From: Phyto melanocephala | Lineage: Eukaryota; Arthropoda; Insecta; Diptera; Rhinophoridae | Length of the DNA stretch: 64,000 nucleotides | NCBI GenBank assembly: GCA_941918925.1 | Contig: OW799235.1 | Location: 42,934,701-42,998,700 of the forward strand | Direction of reading: 5' to 3' | Shown: piece after piece, positions 1-11,485 of the stretch | Layout: each line of letters begins with the position of its first letter | Position numbering within the stretch: position 1 is the first letter of the stretch | Notes under the pieces: generated by a model | What the model was told of the DNA's origin: nothing | The model's database searches: none | The model's input: only the letters and a program-made list of their open reading frames with translations | Translations under genes and position numbers: made by a program

Positions 1-1520
1 GACTACAGAATTTAAATAATTTAAGTTAAAAAGAAAACGTAAGTGAGAACTTTGTGAAGTAGTGCTTTAGTACGGGTTTTATGTTGAAAGCCTGTAAGAA
101 TAAAGGGTGAATATTTATGTATGTTTTTTTTTGTGATAACTGGCATTTTCTTTTGGAGGATATTTGGAGGCATATAACCGAATGCTTATGATTCCCTACA
201 CACATAGGAAATTGCCAGGTAAACAATTATTTGTAGTCATTTAAACAAAGTGTATCTAGTCCCGATAAAACGCAAGGAAAGCAGAATAATTTTTACGTTG
301 TCGTTTGAAAAGACTAAAATGGGAAAGGAAAAAAATCATTAGATCGATAATAGAAGAGAAAGTTTAAATATTAATTTTAAGAACATATTTTTTTAAATTA
401 AATTAAGGTGTACAAGCGTGAAAAAATGTAAGAATATTGTGAGTGTGTAGTTAGTGAATGTGTTTTATTTAGTGTGTAGTACAGTAAATCAGAAATCCGG
501 AAATTGTGATTAGTAGAACAAATTTGAAATAGGAACATACAGATACATATATATATATATATATCGGGATTTAAAAAAAGAAATAAAAATTTAAATAAAG
601 TAATACTTTTCTTACATAGAGCCTAAGCAAATATTTGTCGGTTGAAACGCTTGTAAAGTGTCAGGAAATAACTTTAACTTATAGCTTCAGGGAGCTCCTT
701 TAAATGAAGTGAAAATAAGATTCGTGATAAATTACAATTTTGTTGTATAAATAAATAGTTTAAGCCCTAGTAGGAGAAGGAAAATAAAGGCGTATAGGAA
801 ATTTTTAAAGAAACCGAAAGAGAAATACATAATTTTGTTAAACGATATATATATATATAGTTTTTTTTTGTGTTGTAACGGATGCAACAGGAAGAGGAAA
901 CTAAAGAAAAAAAGGAAATATTGTTTTTTTTTTTAAGTATATATTGTTTATTGTTTTATTAATTTTCTTTTATATTATTGTCAGTATGGTATATTATTGT
1001 TGATTAATTATATGTGTGGTTAAATTTTTTTTTATTATATTATATACATAATTTATTATTCTATTGTGTAAGATTGTTAAGATTATTGTAATTTTTATTG
1101 TTAATATTTATGAAAAAAAATCAGTATTTAGTTTATATATAGTTAATTTTTATTTTTGTTTATATAAATAAATAATGATGTAATCTTAATGTTATAATGA
1201 ATATAATTATGTTGGCTTAATTTTATAAAGGTTTGGAAATGATGGGAAGGTAAGTGAAGGAATAAGTCAGTAGGAATGTGGGTCGCTGGAAAAATATTCT
1301 TGGATTTCATCGCGACTAGGTTGGGAGGGCGTTAAGGGACTAACACCTGTCTCTGAAGGTTGCTAAGGTGGTACAATTCGAGAAGTTTCAGTTTTAGTTT
1401 TTTTTTTGTGTTGTTTTCATTAAATTTTATGAGCGGATTCGCTGCCGGCGAAAAGGCTTGGAACCATCCTGAGAGAACGAATTAGCCGGAAACTTCGCTG
1501 GGCAATACCGGTCCGTAACA
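1..1520 (+). repeat. 5' LTR of element A copy 1 (partial)
   Basis: It ends with CCGTAACA directly before a spacer TAAA and a primer-binding site, and it matches 12154-14622 of copy 2. The LTR start inferred in copy 2 (TGTTA at 11535) pairs with this TAACA end. The sequence is very AT-rich with no coding capacity. Confidence 0.7.
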
Positions 1521-1524
1521 TAAA

Positions 1525-1534
1525 TGGCGCCCAA
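1525..1534 (+). other. primer-binding site, tRNA-Lys-like
   Basis: TGGCGCCCAA lies 4 bases after the LTR end. It is complementary to the last 10 bases of tRNA-Lys(CTT) including CCA, then diverges. A plain 1-kb leader without recognisable genes follows to 2541. Confidence 0.55.
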
Positions 1535-2541
1535 GCTTAAATGTGACATAACTTGGAAATCTTTGACAAAGTATCTCAAGTTAGGTGATAGAATATGTGT
1601 GATGTCATCAATGCATGTAACAATAGCCCAAGTAGTTTGACAATAGCCCAAGGAAGCCCGTGAAATATAGTGAGGGAAAGTTTGTATAGCCACTCTGAGT
1701 ATGGATAGGAGGTGTATAAACGTTAATTCACTAATAGATGAACGGCTAGTACAAGAGTATATTTACGAAATAGGTTCACAATATCGATCATCGTGTTGTA
1801 ACCCGTTTCCGAATATGTAAGACTATTAAATTTAAAGATCAATAATGGAGAACATTATTACTGTAATGAAGTTGATATTATACGATAGCCTCTCGTGACA
1901 AAAGTCTACGAGGTTAGATGTATCGTAAAATATCAATAGCCAATCGTAATCTCACCTTAGGTTGAAGTAAGAGGGGTCATGCAGGGAAAGTATTCCATGA
2001 AATTAGGGAAGAAAAAAATTTTTTTTACCACATTTAGTATACCTTAAACAGTAACTACATTGACTTCCACATCCGCCCATCATTTCCTTAACCTATAAAA
2101 AACAAATAAGTTTAAAGAAGAAAAAAAAGAGTTGAATTGAAACTGTGTTCAGATATTTTTTTTTGGTTGTTTGTTTGAGATTTTATTTTCCATTTAATTC
2201 ATTATTTGTTTATACAATCGTTTATTATTTATATATTATTTTTTTTAATAGTTTTTTTTTTTGCTAGTAATTAATTATTTATTTTGTCACTATCTTGATT
2301 ATTTAATTAGATTTTTTTATATATATTTATCTTTTTCAATTTTAGTATTAAACAGGTATAGATAAATTAATTTTTTTTATAATCAAGTAGTGAATTTTAT
2401 TGGTATGGGTTTGAAAATACTGAATTTATTATTAAGGTACATGTTATCATTGTAATTTTCCTTTTCTATATAATTAAGTTTTTGTCTCAAGTTTTTTTTT
2501 GGTATTAAATGGAACTTTACAAATAGTTCTATAAACGTATT

Positions 2542-3202
2542 ATGAGTTATAGCCCGCCCAGTACAAAATTACGAAAAAGAAATAGGCAGAATTTACACGA
2601 TTTAAACCGGTCTACGCCGCATGTTGCATATAAAATATACAGGCAGAATACTCCTAAACTAGGAAATAAGCCTAAGTTTGATTTGGAAATGGCAGAGGGA
2701 AATACAGATACTGTCAGGGACTTGTCCGAAACAATAATATCAGCCAATCCTAAAGTTCCACCTATTCACCCTAGTCAGTACACTTTACCACCGCCGATAG
2801 TAGGCCAAGGTACAAGTAGACAGGCAGTCAGTTCAAATAGTTTCGAAAATGTAGAAAGAACCGTGCAGAAAATGGTAGAACAGGGAATTAATTCTCATAT
2901 GTTTGACATGAGAAAGGCTATGGCAGATTTAACATCAACGGTTAATAGGCTCAGTATTGTAGTTCAACAAACTCAGATAGAAAACAAGAAAATGTTAGAA
3001 TCTAACTTACCAAATGTGTCAGGACATCCATCAGATGGCCATCAACAGAATGAAGGTCGTTCTCAGTCATCTAGAAACTCTTCAGTAAGTGGTGAGAAAT
3101 TTAAGCAGACCTCATATTGATAAGAGTTCAATGGTGATACCAACAAACTTGCAGTAGAAGATTTTGTATTTCGCCTAGAACGTATCCAACATCAGTACAG
3201 TG
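2542..3202 (+). pseudogene. gag: gag N-terminal part of element A copy 1 (truncated)
   Basis: An open frame of 192 codons runs from an ATG at 2542 and is followed by two adjacent stops, TGA and TAA, at 3118-3123. The same frame then reads on as capsid-like protein (FNGDTNKLAVEDFVFRLER) until the element is cut at 3202. The N-terminal part is polar, rich in Ser, Asn and Gln, without a signal peptide, as expected for a gypsy gag. The identical double stop in copy 2 shows that it predates the separation of the copies. The capsid and zinc-knuckle parts are absent here. Confidence 0.6.
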
Positions 3203-4112
3203 ATATACAGAAATAACTTTTTGGTCAATTGGGTCAAAGTAAAGAGATGTGCCAAAAATTGGCAAATGAGGTATGATAGGGGACGGTACTGGCTACATTT
3301 CCTCATATCCCGTTTCTTTCAATATACTTTTTTCTAGAACAACTTTTTCAAAAAACTAATTTTATAAAAGTCACTGAAATAACTTTTTGGTCAATTGGGA
3401 CAAAATAAAAAGATGTGCCAAAAATTGGAAAATGAGGTATGATAGGGGACGGCACTGGCTACATTTCCTCATATCCCGTTTTTTACAATATACTTTTTTC
3501 TAGAACAACTTTTTCAAAAAACTAATTGTATGAATGTCACTGAAATAACTTTTTGGTCAATTGGGTCAAAATAAAGAGATGTGCCAAAAATTTGAAAATG
3601 AGGTATGATAGGGGACGGTAATGGCTACATTTCCTCATACCACGTTTCTTTCAATATACTTTTTTCTAGAACAACTTTTTCAAAAAACTAATTGCATGAA
3701 AGTCACTGAAATAACTTTTTGGTCAATTGGGTCAAAATAAAGAGATGTGCCAAAAATTGGAAAATGAGGTATGATAGGGGACGGCACTGACTACATTTCC
3801 TCATATCCCGTTTTTTACAATATACTTTTTTCTAGAACAACTTTTTCAAAAAACTAATTTTTTAAATTCACTGAAATAACTTTTTGGTCAATTGGGACAA
3901 AATAAAAAGATGTGCCAAAAATTGGAAAATGAGGTATGATAGGGGACGCTACTGGCTACATTTTCTCATATCCCGTTTTTTACAATATACTTTTTTCTAG
4001 AACAACTTTTTCAAAAAACTAATTTTTTAAAAGTCATTCAAATCACTTTTTGGTCAATTGGGTCAAAATAAAGAGATGTGCCAAAATTTGGAAAATGAGG
4101 TATGATAGGGGA
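3203..4112 (+). repeat. 166-bp satellite array, forward units
   Basis: About 5.5 tandem monomers; the landmark TTTTTGGTCAATTGGG recurs at intervals of 165-166 bases. Monomers differ by a few substitutions such as GGTACTGG/GGCACTGG. Short open frames in it are by-products of periodicity. Confidence 0.9.
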
Positions 4113-4144
4113 TATACACCCTTTGTCACCACAGGTAAAGGGTA

Positions 4145-4874
4145 CACGCAAAGAAAAAATATGGTTGTGGTAACCATAAACGAAGAGCAACATACTATGA
4201 TTGAATTGTATGATTATGTTTAAAATAATAATGGTTACCAGTTATCATTATTATGTTTAATTAAAATATCATTCAATAATCATATATATGACTACAATTG
4301 TAATCAACAATCTTTGCTTTTTTACGGCAAATTATTGTCTTGCTGTGACATACACATAATGATTGTACTTACCAATTTCATTGCAATTTTTTTAACAATA
4401 TTTTTTTACACTTTCTCGTTTATTTTTAAATTTTCTTCAATTGCTCAAAATTTTTGTTCCTTTGTTTGACATTTCAAACTTTTAAAATAATAAAAATTTA
4501 TTCAGCAAGAAGAAGAACAATTGAAATCAAATTATTATTAAAAAAAATCATAGCTTGATTATTTTGTAATCATACTGTTGTCTCACTTATTATTCAATGA
4601 TTATTTTTAATTTTTAATGCTTTTGAATATAATGTTATTTTTGTCGCATTTATTTTCTTATATCATACTATTTTTAAATGATAACCATTTTGAAATTTTT
4701 ACGAAAAGTAATCATTAAATGATACAATTCAAACAAATGCTTGATTTTAGTGACAAAATATATGATGAAATGAAACAAAAATAACTATTACTTGTTTTCG
4801 ACAACCAAATATTGCTTTAGAAAAAATAATATGACCGTCGTGATCATGTCGTAACCATGGTTTTTCTTTGCGTG
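4145..4874. mobile_element. MITE with TA target duplication
   Basis: Termini CACGCAAAGAAAAA on the left and its reverse complement on the right, flanked by TA on both sides (4143-4144, 4875-4876). It is 730 bp, AT-rich and has no transposase, so it is probably a Tc1/mariner-type MITE. The corresponding spacer in the other foldback copy (22725-22870) lacks it, showing a later insertion. Confidence 0.7.
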
Positions 4875-4876
4875 TA

Positions 4877-5097
4877 TAGACATATAAAAAGCTGTTTTGA
4901 ATATGGGCTAAAATATACATATATGTATATATTTGAAAATACTTATCTTTATATATAAAAATGGTGTGAAAATGTATAGTAAAGAAAAAAAGTGGAAGAA
5001 AATTTTGGAAAATTTCTCCGGAAAAGTCGGAAAAATCAAAAATCGAGTTTTTCATACAAATAGTGACTTTCATAAAAATAGTTTTTTTGAACAGGTT
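4877..5097. other. central spacer of foldback element
   Basis: A unique spacer between the forward and inverted satellite arrays. From about 4955 it is homologous to 22730-22870 in the second copy (shared GTGTGAAAATGTATAGTAAA and TCCGGAAAAGTCGGAAAAATC). No coding potential is seen. Confidence 0.7.
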
Positions 5098-7014
5098 GCC
5101 AGTACCGTCCCCTATCATACCTCATTTTCCAATTTTTGGCACATCTCTTTATTTTGACCCAATTGACCAAAAAGTTTTTCAGTGACATTCATACAATTAG
5201 TTTTTTGAAAAAGTTGTTCTAGAAAAAAGTATATTGAAAGAAACGTGGTATGAGGAAATGTAGCCATTACCGTCCCCTATCATACCTCATTTTCAAATTT
5301 TTGGCACATCTCTTTATTTTGACCCAATTGACCAAAAAGTGATTTGAGTGACTTTCATACAATAAGTTTTTTGAAAAAGTTGTTCTAGAAAAAAGTATAT
5401 TGAAAGAAACGTGGTATGAGGAAATGTAGCCAGTACCGTCCCCTATCATACCTCATTTGCCAATTTTTGGCACATTGTTTTACTTTGACCCAATTGACCA
5501 AAAAGTTATTTCAGTGACATTCATACAATTAGTTTTTTGAAAAAGTTGTTGTAGGAAAAAGTATATTGAAAGAAACGTGGTATGAGAAAATGTAGCCAGT
5601 ACCGTCCCCTGTCATACCTCATTTTTCAATTTTTGGCACATCTATTTATTTTTACCCAATTGACCAAAAAGTTATTTGAGTGACTTTTATAAAATTAGTT
5701 TTTTGAAAAAGTTGTTCTAGAAAAAAGTATATTGAAAGAAACGTGGTATGAGGAAATGTAGCCAGTAGCGTCCCCTATCATACCTCATTTTCCAATTTTT
5801 GGCACATCTTTTTATTTTGTCCCAATTGACCAAAAAGTTATTTCAGTGACTTTTATAAAATTAGTTTTTTGAAAAAGTTGTTCTAGAAAAAAGTATATTG
5901 TAAAAAACGGGATATGAGAAAATGTAGCCAGTAGCGTCCCCTATCATACCTCATTTTCTAATTTTTGGCACATCTTTTTATTTTGTCCCAATTGACCAAA
6001 AAGTTATTTCAGTGACTTTTATAAAATTAGTTTTTTGAAAAAGTTGTTCTAGAAAAAAGTATATTGTGAAAAACGGGATATGAGAAAATGTAGCCAGTAG
6101 CGTCCCCTATGATACCTCATTTTCCAATTTTTGGCACATCTCTTTATTTTGTCCCAATTGACCAAAAAGTTATTTCAGTGACTTTCATACAATAAGTTGT
6201 TTGAAAAAGTTGTTCTAGAAAAAAGTATATTGAAAGAAACGTGGTATGAGGAAATGTAGCCAGTACCGTCTTCTATCATACCTCATTTGCCAATTTTTGG
6301 CACATCTCTTTATTTTGACCCAATTGACCAAAAAGTGATTTGAGTGACTTTTATAAAATTAGTTTTTTGAAAAAGTTGTTCTAGAAAAAAGTATATTGTA
6401 AAAAACGGGATATGAGAAAATGTAGCCAGTAGCGTCCGCTATCATACCTCATTTTCCAATTTTTGGCACATCTTTTTATTTTGTCCCAATTGACCAAAAA
6501 GTTATTTCAGTGACTTTTATAAAATTAGTTTTTTGAAAAAGTTGTTCTAGAAAAAAGTATATTGTGAAAAACGGGATATGAGGAAATGTAGCCAGTACCG
6601 TCCCCTATCATACCTCATTTTCCAATTTTTGGCACATCTCTTTATTTTTACCCAATTGACCAAAAAGTTATTTGAGTGACTTTTATAAAATTAGTTTTTT
6701 GAAAAAGTTGTTCTAGAAAAAAGTATATTGTAAAAAACGGGATATGAGGAAATGTAGCCAGTGACGTCCCCTATCATACCTCATTTTCCAAATTTTGGCA
6801 CATCTCTTTATTTTGACCCAATTGACCAAAAAGTGATTTGAGTGACTTTCATACAATTAGTTTTTTTTTAAACTTGTTCTAGAAAAAAGTATATTGAAAG
6901 AAACGTGGTAGGAGGAAATGTAGTCAGTACCATCCTCTATCATACCTCATTTTCCAATTTTTGGCACATCTCTTTATTTGGGTCCAATTGACCAAAAAGT
7001 GGGTTAAGTGAGTG
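5098..7014 (-). repeat. 166-bp satellite array, inverted units
   Basis: About 11.5 monomers in the orientation opposite to 3203-4112 (landmark CCCAATTGACCAAAAAGT). The last unit ends in GTGGGTTAAGTGAGTGTTATAT, which also ends the array of the second copy at 25964, so the array/arm boundary is fixed. Confidence 0.9.
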
Positions 7015-7257
7015 TTATATATGCCATTGTAATGTTATTTGGGTTATTTTTGTACAATAATATATTAATAATAAGAATAGAAAATATAGTAATAATTTAT
7101 ACAATTTTGTTGACATAAAGTTTTAAAATAAATTTAGCATTATTATAATAAACTCAAAAGTTTGTTGAAAATACATATAAAAGTTTGCTGAAGGCCGAAA
7201 ATCCTCTCCCATGCAAATTTAAGGTGTTGCCATTTAAAATATTTATTTAATAAGTAT

Positions 7258-8909
7258 CAATGCTGCCAGAAACTTTAGAGAGAAATCATCACTTAGAGTA
7301 AAAACAATCATATGTTAAAAAAAAAATCATCAAATTTTTTTTAATTTAAACCTTTTATTACAAACGCAAAAAAAACTATAAAAATTTATTTATAAAACTG
7401 TTTTCTTATTAGATAAGTTATTTAAAGCAAAAACTATATTAAATCCATATGAAAATAAATATACATCTTTATATAGCAACTTGTGAATAAAATCAAATTG
7501 ACAGATACTCTGTAGTACATTGATATATTCAAATTGCATATCTATCTTTCGAAATGTAAAAACATATAGAAAACTTGAAGGTTTTAATATAAAAACAATC
7601 ATACATTTAACAATTACAAATGTATGTATTAAAGTATTTTAGGAATCATTATTATTATAATACAGAAAAGTTTTTTTATTTTTAGTTATATCTTGATCTT
7701 CTTTTAAATTATAGCATGAACAATCGTTTAACTTTAAGTATTTTTTTGCATATAATATACCCCTAAGAGTGCTGTTATCTAATCTATTTCTATATTTTGT
7801 TTTATTTAAATTTACAACTGAAATATTCGTTCAACATTTGCAGAAGAAATAGGACGAAATATTAGGGTTTTAACAAATTTTGACAGGGTTGGAAAAGCTA
7901 AGATTTTGTCAGCTCGAGTTATTTTTGAGACTTATGACCAAAATTCTTCACAATTTAGATTATCTATAGTTGTAAAGTGTTCGTTAAAGTGGAGAAGAAG
8001 TAGTTCTCTAAACTCGTCTTCTACGTTTTCAATACCATTCTCATAAATTAAATTTTAAAAGTTTTATATAAAACCTTTTAAAGGAACTACTCTTCTATTA
8101 ATTATTTTTTGAAGTGTCAAGACCAAGGCATATTTATTCATCAGGTAATTGCAGTTCGGAGAGAATTTTTTTGTTTATATTTTTTATATATGAAGTTCGA
8201 CATTTGAAATAAATTAGAAAATAGAGATTTTTTTTTTATTTATGCATATTAACAGCTGAAATTAAAAATAAAAAATATAATCACCTTATGAATCAAGAGT
8301 ACCTGATGAATAAATGTGCCTTGTGTCAAGACTTGAAAGTTCTTTAAAATAATTATTGTTAAAATCAAATCGTTTCAGTATTTGCTTACACAACTCAATG
8401 TAAAATGAAGTAAAATTTTTAACTAATTTATTTATTTCATTGTCTGCGGATTTTAGATTGGAAATTTTTTGTTTTTCAAACAACGCCAAACATATATCTT
8501 CATTTTGTAAACGAAATAATTTGTTTTCCAATCAAATTCATTAATAAAATTGATGTTAACGTAACTTGGTTTAAAAAAATTATCTAAATAAATTCTTTGT
8601 ATTTGAGAGGATGTGGTTTGAAAAATTATGTTGACTTTTTTTTTATTATGTTAGAATATACTTTAAAAAACACAGATAGAATTCGCTAATGTCATTCAAC
8701 CTGTTTTTAATAGACTCTGCGACGAGGTGACACAAAACTTTATTGGTTTAAAAATTGATTGTTGATAAGAATTGTAGAAAAATTATATTTATTATATTAT
8801 ATAAATTTAAAAAATAAAAATCATCATTTTGGGGTAAAAAATCATAAATCATATTTTAGCACAAAAAAAACGTTAAAAATATGATAAAATCATGAATATG
8901 TCAACGCTG
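7258..8909 (-). mobile_element. degenerate hAT element inside foldback arm
   Basis: Bounded by related ends CAATGCTGCCA and, reverse-complemented, CAGCGTTGACA. It is flanked by 8-base near-duplicates ATAAGTAT (7250-7257) and GTAAGTAT (8910-8917), the size made by hAT transposases. It carries only the C-terminal part of a transposase. The same insertion is in the left arm of the other foldback copy (19450-21098). Confidence 0.7.
7680..8531 (-). pseudogene. hAT transposase C-terminal remnant
   Basis: An 81-codon open stretch (8531-8286) contains FYIELCKQILKRFDF, typical of the region before the hAT dimerisation domain. Downstream, interrupted by stops, comes ISSANVERIFQL followed by a remnant of the usual KTKxRNRL segment, the signature of the Dimer_Tnp_hAT domain. 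The N-terminal zinc finger and the first catalytic residues are absent, so it cannot be autonomous. The first 81 codons are unchanged in the other copy, so the two remnants are closely related. Confidence 0.7.
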
Positions 8910-9083
8910 GTAAGTATTAATTTTACTTTTATAAACTAAGCAGCACTTTAATTTTATTCTCAACTTTGTATTTCTCTTATTATAAGAGCAAAATACAATT
9001 TTGAGAGGAATATGAATTTACACTCAAGAAATTGAGTAAAAAATAAAGTTTGCCAAGATCGAGTTTGTTATCTTCTCGGACGT

Positions 9084-9516
9084 AAAATACTATAATGAAA
9101 ACCAACACGAGGACAGGCCAAGGTGGATTGAAAAGGTGACCTTATAAAAACAGCTGATTCATTTTTTTTTACTTTTTTTTATTTGTTTAGAACATAATTG
9201 TCAAGCCAATTCGCCCCGGTGTCAAATATTGTTTATGTTTTTATATTTTGTTGTTTACAATAATTTTTTGTAACAATTTTTAAAATTAAAAATTTATTTA
9301 AAACAGAAAATAACGTGTACAAATTTAAAGTTTTGATTGTGTGCAAAAGTTAATGAAATAAAGTTATTAAAAACAAAAAAAGTGGAGAAATAATAAGTGT
9401 TTTAATAATAAATAAGTGATTTTAAGAACGTGGAATTTTATTTTGTATAAATAATATATCTTTTTTATGGATTTAACACCAGAAGAACTGTTTTTATTTT
9501 GAGGCCATGAACAAAT
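9084..9516 (+). repeat. 433-bp flank shared with 26896-27328
   Basis: From AAAATACTATAATG to CATGAACAAAT this is nearly identical to the DNA right of the complete foldback copy, in the same orientation. It contains a TATAAAA, an AT-rich stretch and, near the end, an ATG followed by 11 codons and a stop. Homology ends at 9516, where element C begins. The function is unknown. Confidence 0.8.
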
Positions 9517-11100
9517 GGATGCATGCTTTCTGAGTAGCTGTTTTGCTTTATTTCTATCGGGCGGCGATAATCCTTTAACCCACTACTCTACGTATTCTCC
9601 TAGCATCTACTGCTCTCTGTTTGACATACTGTACCCGATTTCATTTCGCAATTAATTATTGCCTCAGCTTTAGCACATTGCCCTAATTTGGATTTTGGTT
9701 TGACGACTTTTTCACAGGCGGAAAGGTTAAGCACTCTTACCGTCATTAGTGATTTTGACAAGGGCTTTTGCTGTTATTAAGTCACTTTTTATATCGGTTT
9801 GTTCTACCACCCACAACGGGTTGTCCACACAATCTCCCTCTTTACGCGCCTATACTACACTTTCTGACTGTGGTATTTTCTTATATTCTGTATCAATGAG
9901 TTTTCTTACAGACACCTTATTTTCATAACCAGCATCCAGCGGTATTTTGACATTCCGCCAAATTATAACCTTCTGGCTTAAAAATCTGCACCGATTATTA
10001 CTTCGTCCACAATATCGGCAACGATTAATACATGATTAACACTTATGTTGGCAATAGTTACTTTTACGTTTATTTTACCATAGACAGTAGCATTCTTCCT
10101 AGTAGCTGTTCGCAGACTAACGCCACATAACGGTTCGATTGTGTTCTTTACTTAATTGGGCCTGATAATAGACTGCGATGCTCCTGTGTCTGTGGTAAAA
10201 ATATGCCTTCGACCATTGATATACCCACAAGCAGTAAGGTTGCTATATTTCTGCTGCACAACTGATATGGAGATTGTGGGGCCCTCGGTTATGGGAGCTA
10301 GCTCTTGCCCCGTAGTGCTAGCTCGTTTTAGTTTAACGGTGACTCATTTGATGATTTCGTGTTTGCCCGTCTGCTGTTTCCAGGTGCAATTTCGTTGAAA
10401 ATGTCCACTTTTATCACAATTATTGCATTTGGCTCTGGCTTTGCCTTGCTTTTCCTCTAACGCCTGTATTACTGTATTTTTAATTTCGGTGACTATATCT
10501 CCGTATTTTTCTGCAGTAATTTCGAGATTTCTCACCTGACATATCTGTGGCTTAGAAAGCAATTTTGCAGTTTCCTGTGCATATGAAACTGTTTCTGCAA
10601 ACATCGATTTATGCATGCCACACACCGCGTGCTTAATTTCTGGATCACGTATTCCATTTACAAACGTTTCAATTTTAAACTAATCCAAAAATGGGTGATT
10701 TTCACTTGGATATGTCAGCTGCACCTAACGCTCGATATCCGTTGCGAAATCTTGTAACGACTCATTAGCTCTCTGGATTCTGCCTCGCAATTCCATTCGG
10801 TATATATCTCGTTTGTGCTCGCCGCCATACTTACGTTGTAGCGCCACCATTATGTCATCGTAGTTTTCTCTGCAGCCAATGGGTATACTTTCTAGAACTT
10901 GTGCTGCGTTGCCTTTTAATGCCAAAATCAACTCTATAGCCTTTTCTTCATTGTTTTACATATTTCTATTGGCAACTGTCTCAAACTGAAATTTAAAAAC
11001 ATTAAGTGGTGCACTGCCGTCAAAAGTTGTTGCGGGTAACTTTACGATGCTGTGAAATTTTTGAATTCTTAATGACTCAGAACTGTAGGGTTCATGACGT
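9517..11100 (-). pseudogene. element C: decayed gag-protease of a gypsy-like retroelement
   Basis: Reading the minus strand from ~11100: a matrix/capsid start with KLPATTFDGSAPLNVFKFQF, then open blocks at 10931-10725 (capsid, ending RANESLQDFATDIER) and 10625-10344 with a CCHC knuckle (CNNCDKSGHFQRNC). A protease follows at ~10205-9990 with TTDTGASQSIIR and, near its end, VDEVIIGADF. Stops and frameshifts separate the blocks and none is functional. No RT or integrase follows; the fragment stops at the 433-bp flank. Confidence 0.75.
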
Positions 11101-11485
11101 CATAGATTGGTGGTCATGGTTGTTTTTTGGTGTGTTCTTTTCTTTAAAATCTTCGTTTTTTTTTGTTTATTTAGGTTTTTGTTTGCTGTTTTATTTTTGG
11201 TTTTTAAATTTTTTTGTTTCGACTGCTTAGTTTTTTTTGTGGTTATTGTTCTTTTTGATTTTTGTTTGCTTGTATGTGTTGATACGGCTGAAAAGAGATA
11301 AGGGAAAATTATTAATTTTATTGTTGAAAATTGGTTAGGAACGATATTTTACATTATACTTACGCTGATTTATCTTCTGGTTTGGTTGTAATTTTTTTTA
11401 GTTGGTCTGAAAAGATAATTAAATGCGAAAATATTAGAATAAATGGATAAAATACTTACATGTGTCCAATGGCTGCTTCTTTGTG
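11061..11485 (-). other. element C leader with two short introns
   Basis: Upstream of gag on the minus strand. Two intron-like segments with GTAAGT donors and TTTTCAG acceptors lie at 11288-11363 (76 bp) and 11407-11459 (53 bp). The same sequence with the same intron lengths recurs at 46265-46715. The sequence between 11486 and the LTR of A at 11535 is unassigned. Confidence 0.6.

Larger units (their letters stand above)
1..3202 (+). mobile_element. Ty3/gypsy element A, copy 1 (5' part)
   Basis: The sequence is near-identical to 12154-16312 apart from small indels and the mariner found only in the second copy. It holds the 3' part of an LTR, a primer-binding site, a leader and the start of gag. 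The 5' LTR edge lies left of the window. Homology to copy 2 stops exactly at 3202, where 166-bp satellite begins, so the rest of the element is missing. Two copies with the same order LTR-PBS-leader-gag show that these are two 5' ends, not the two LTRs of one element. Confidence 0.85.
3203..9083. mobile_element. foldback-like element, copy 1 (left arm missing)
   Basis: Order: 166-bp repeats in forward orientation, a spacer holding a MITE, the same 166-bp repeats inverted, then a ~2.07-kb arm (7015-9083) ending in CTTCTCGGACGT. That arm is the reverse complement of 19276-21344 in the complete copy. The left side begins mid-monomer against element A, so the left arm has been lost. No complete transposase is present. 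The architecture (long inverted termini made of subrepeats) resembles Foldback/Galileo-type elements, but membership of a superfamily is not proven. Confidence 0.65.

Noticed and set aside
3203..6999. CRISPR-like array
   Set aside because: Units are 166 bp without unique spacers, in a eukaryotic transposon setting.
3203..7014. Short open frames within the 166-bp arrays (also 21345-25964)
   Set aside because: They recur with the repeat period on both strands and change with each indel; no protein features.
11006..11301. Phe-rich plus-strand frames opposite the element C leader (also 46264-46538)
   Set aside because: Low-complexity T tracts translated; the leader is better read on the minus strand.
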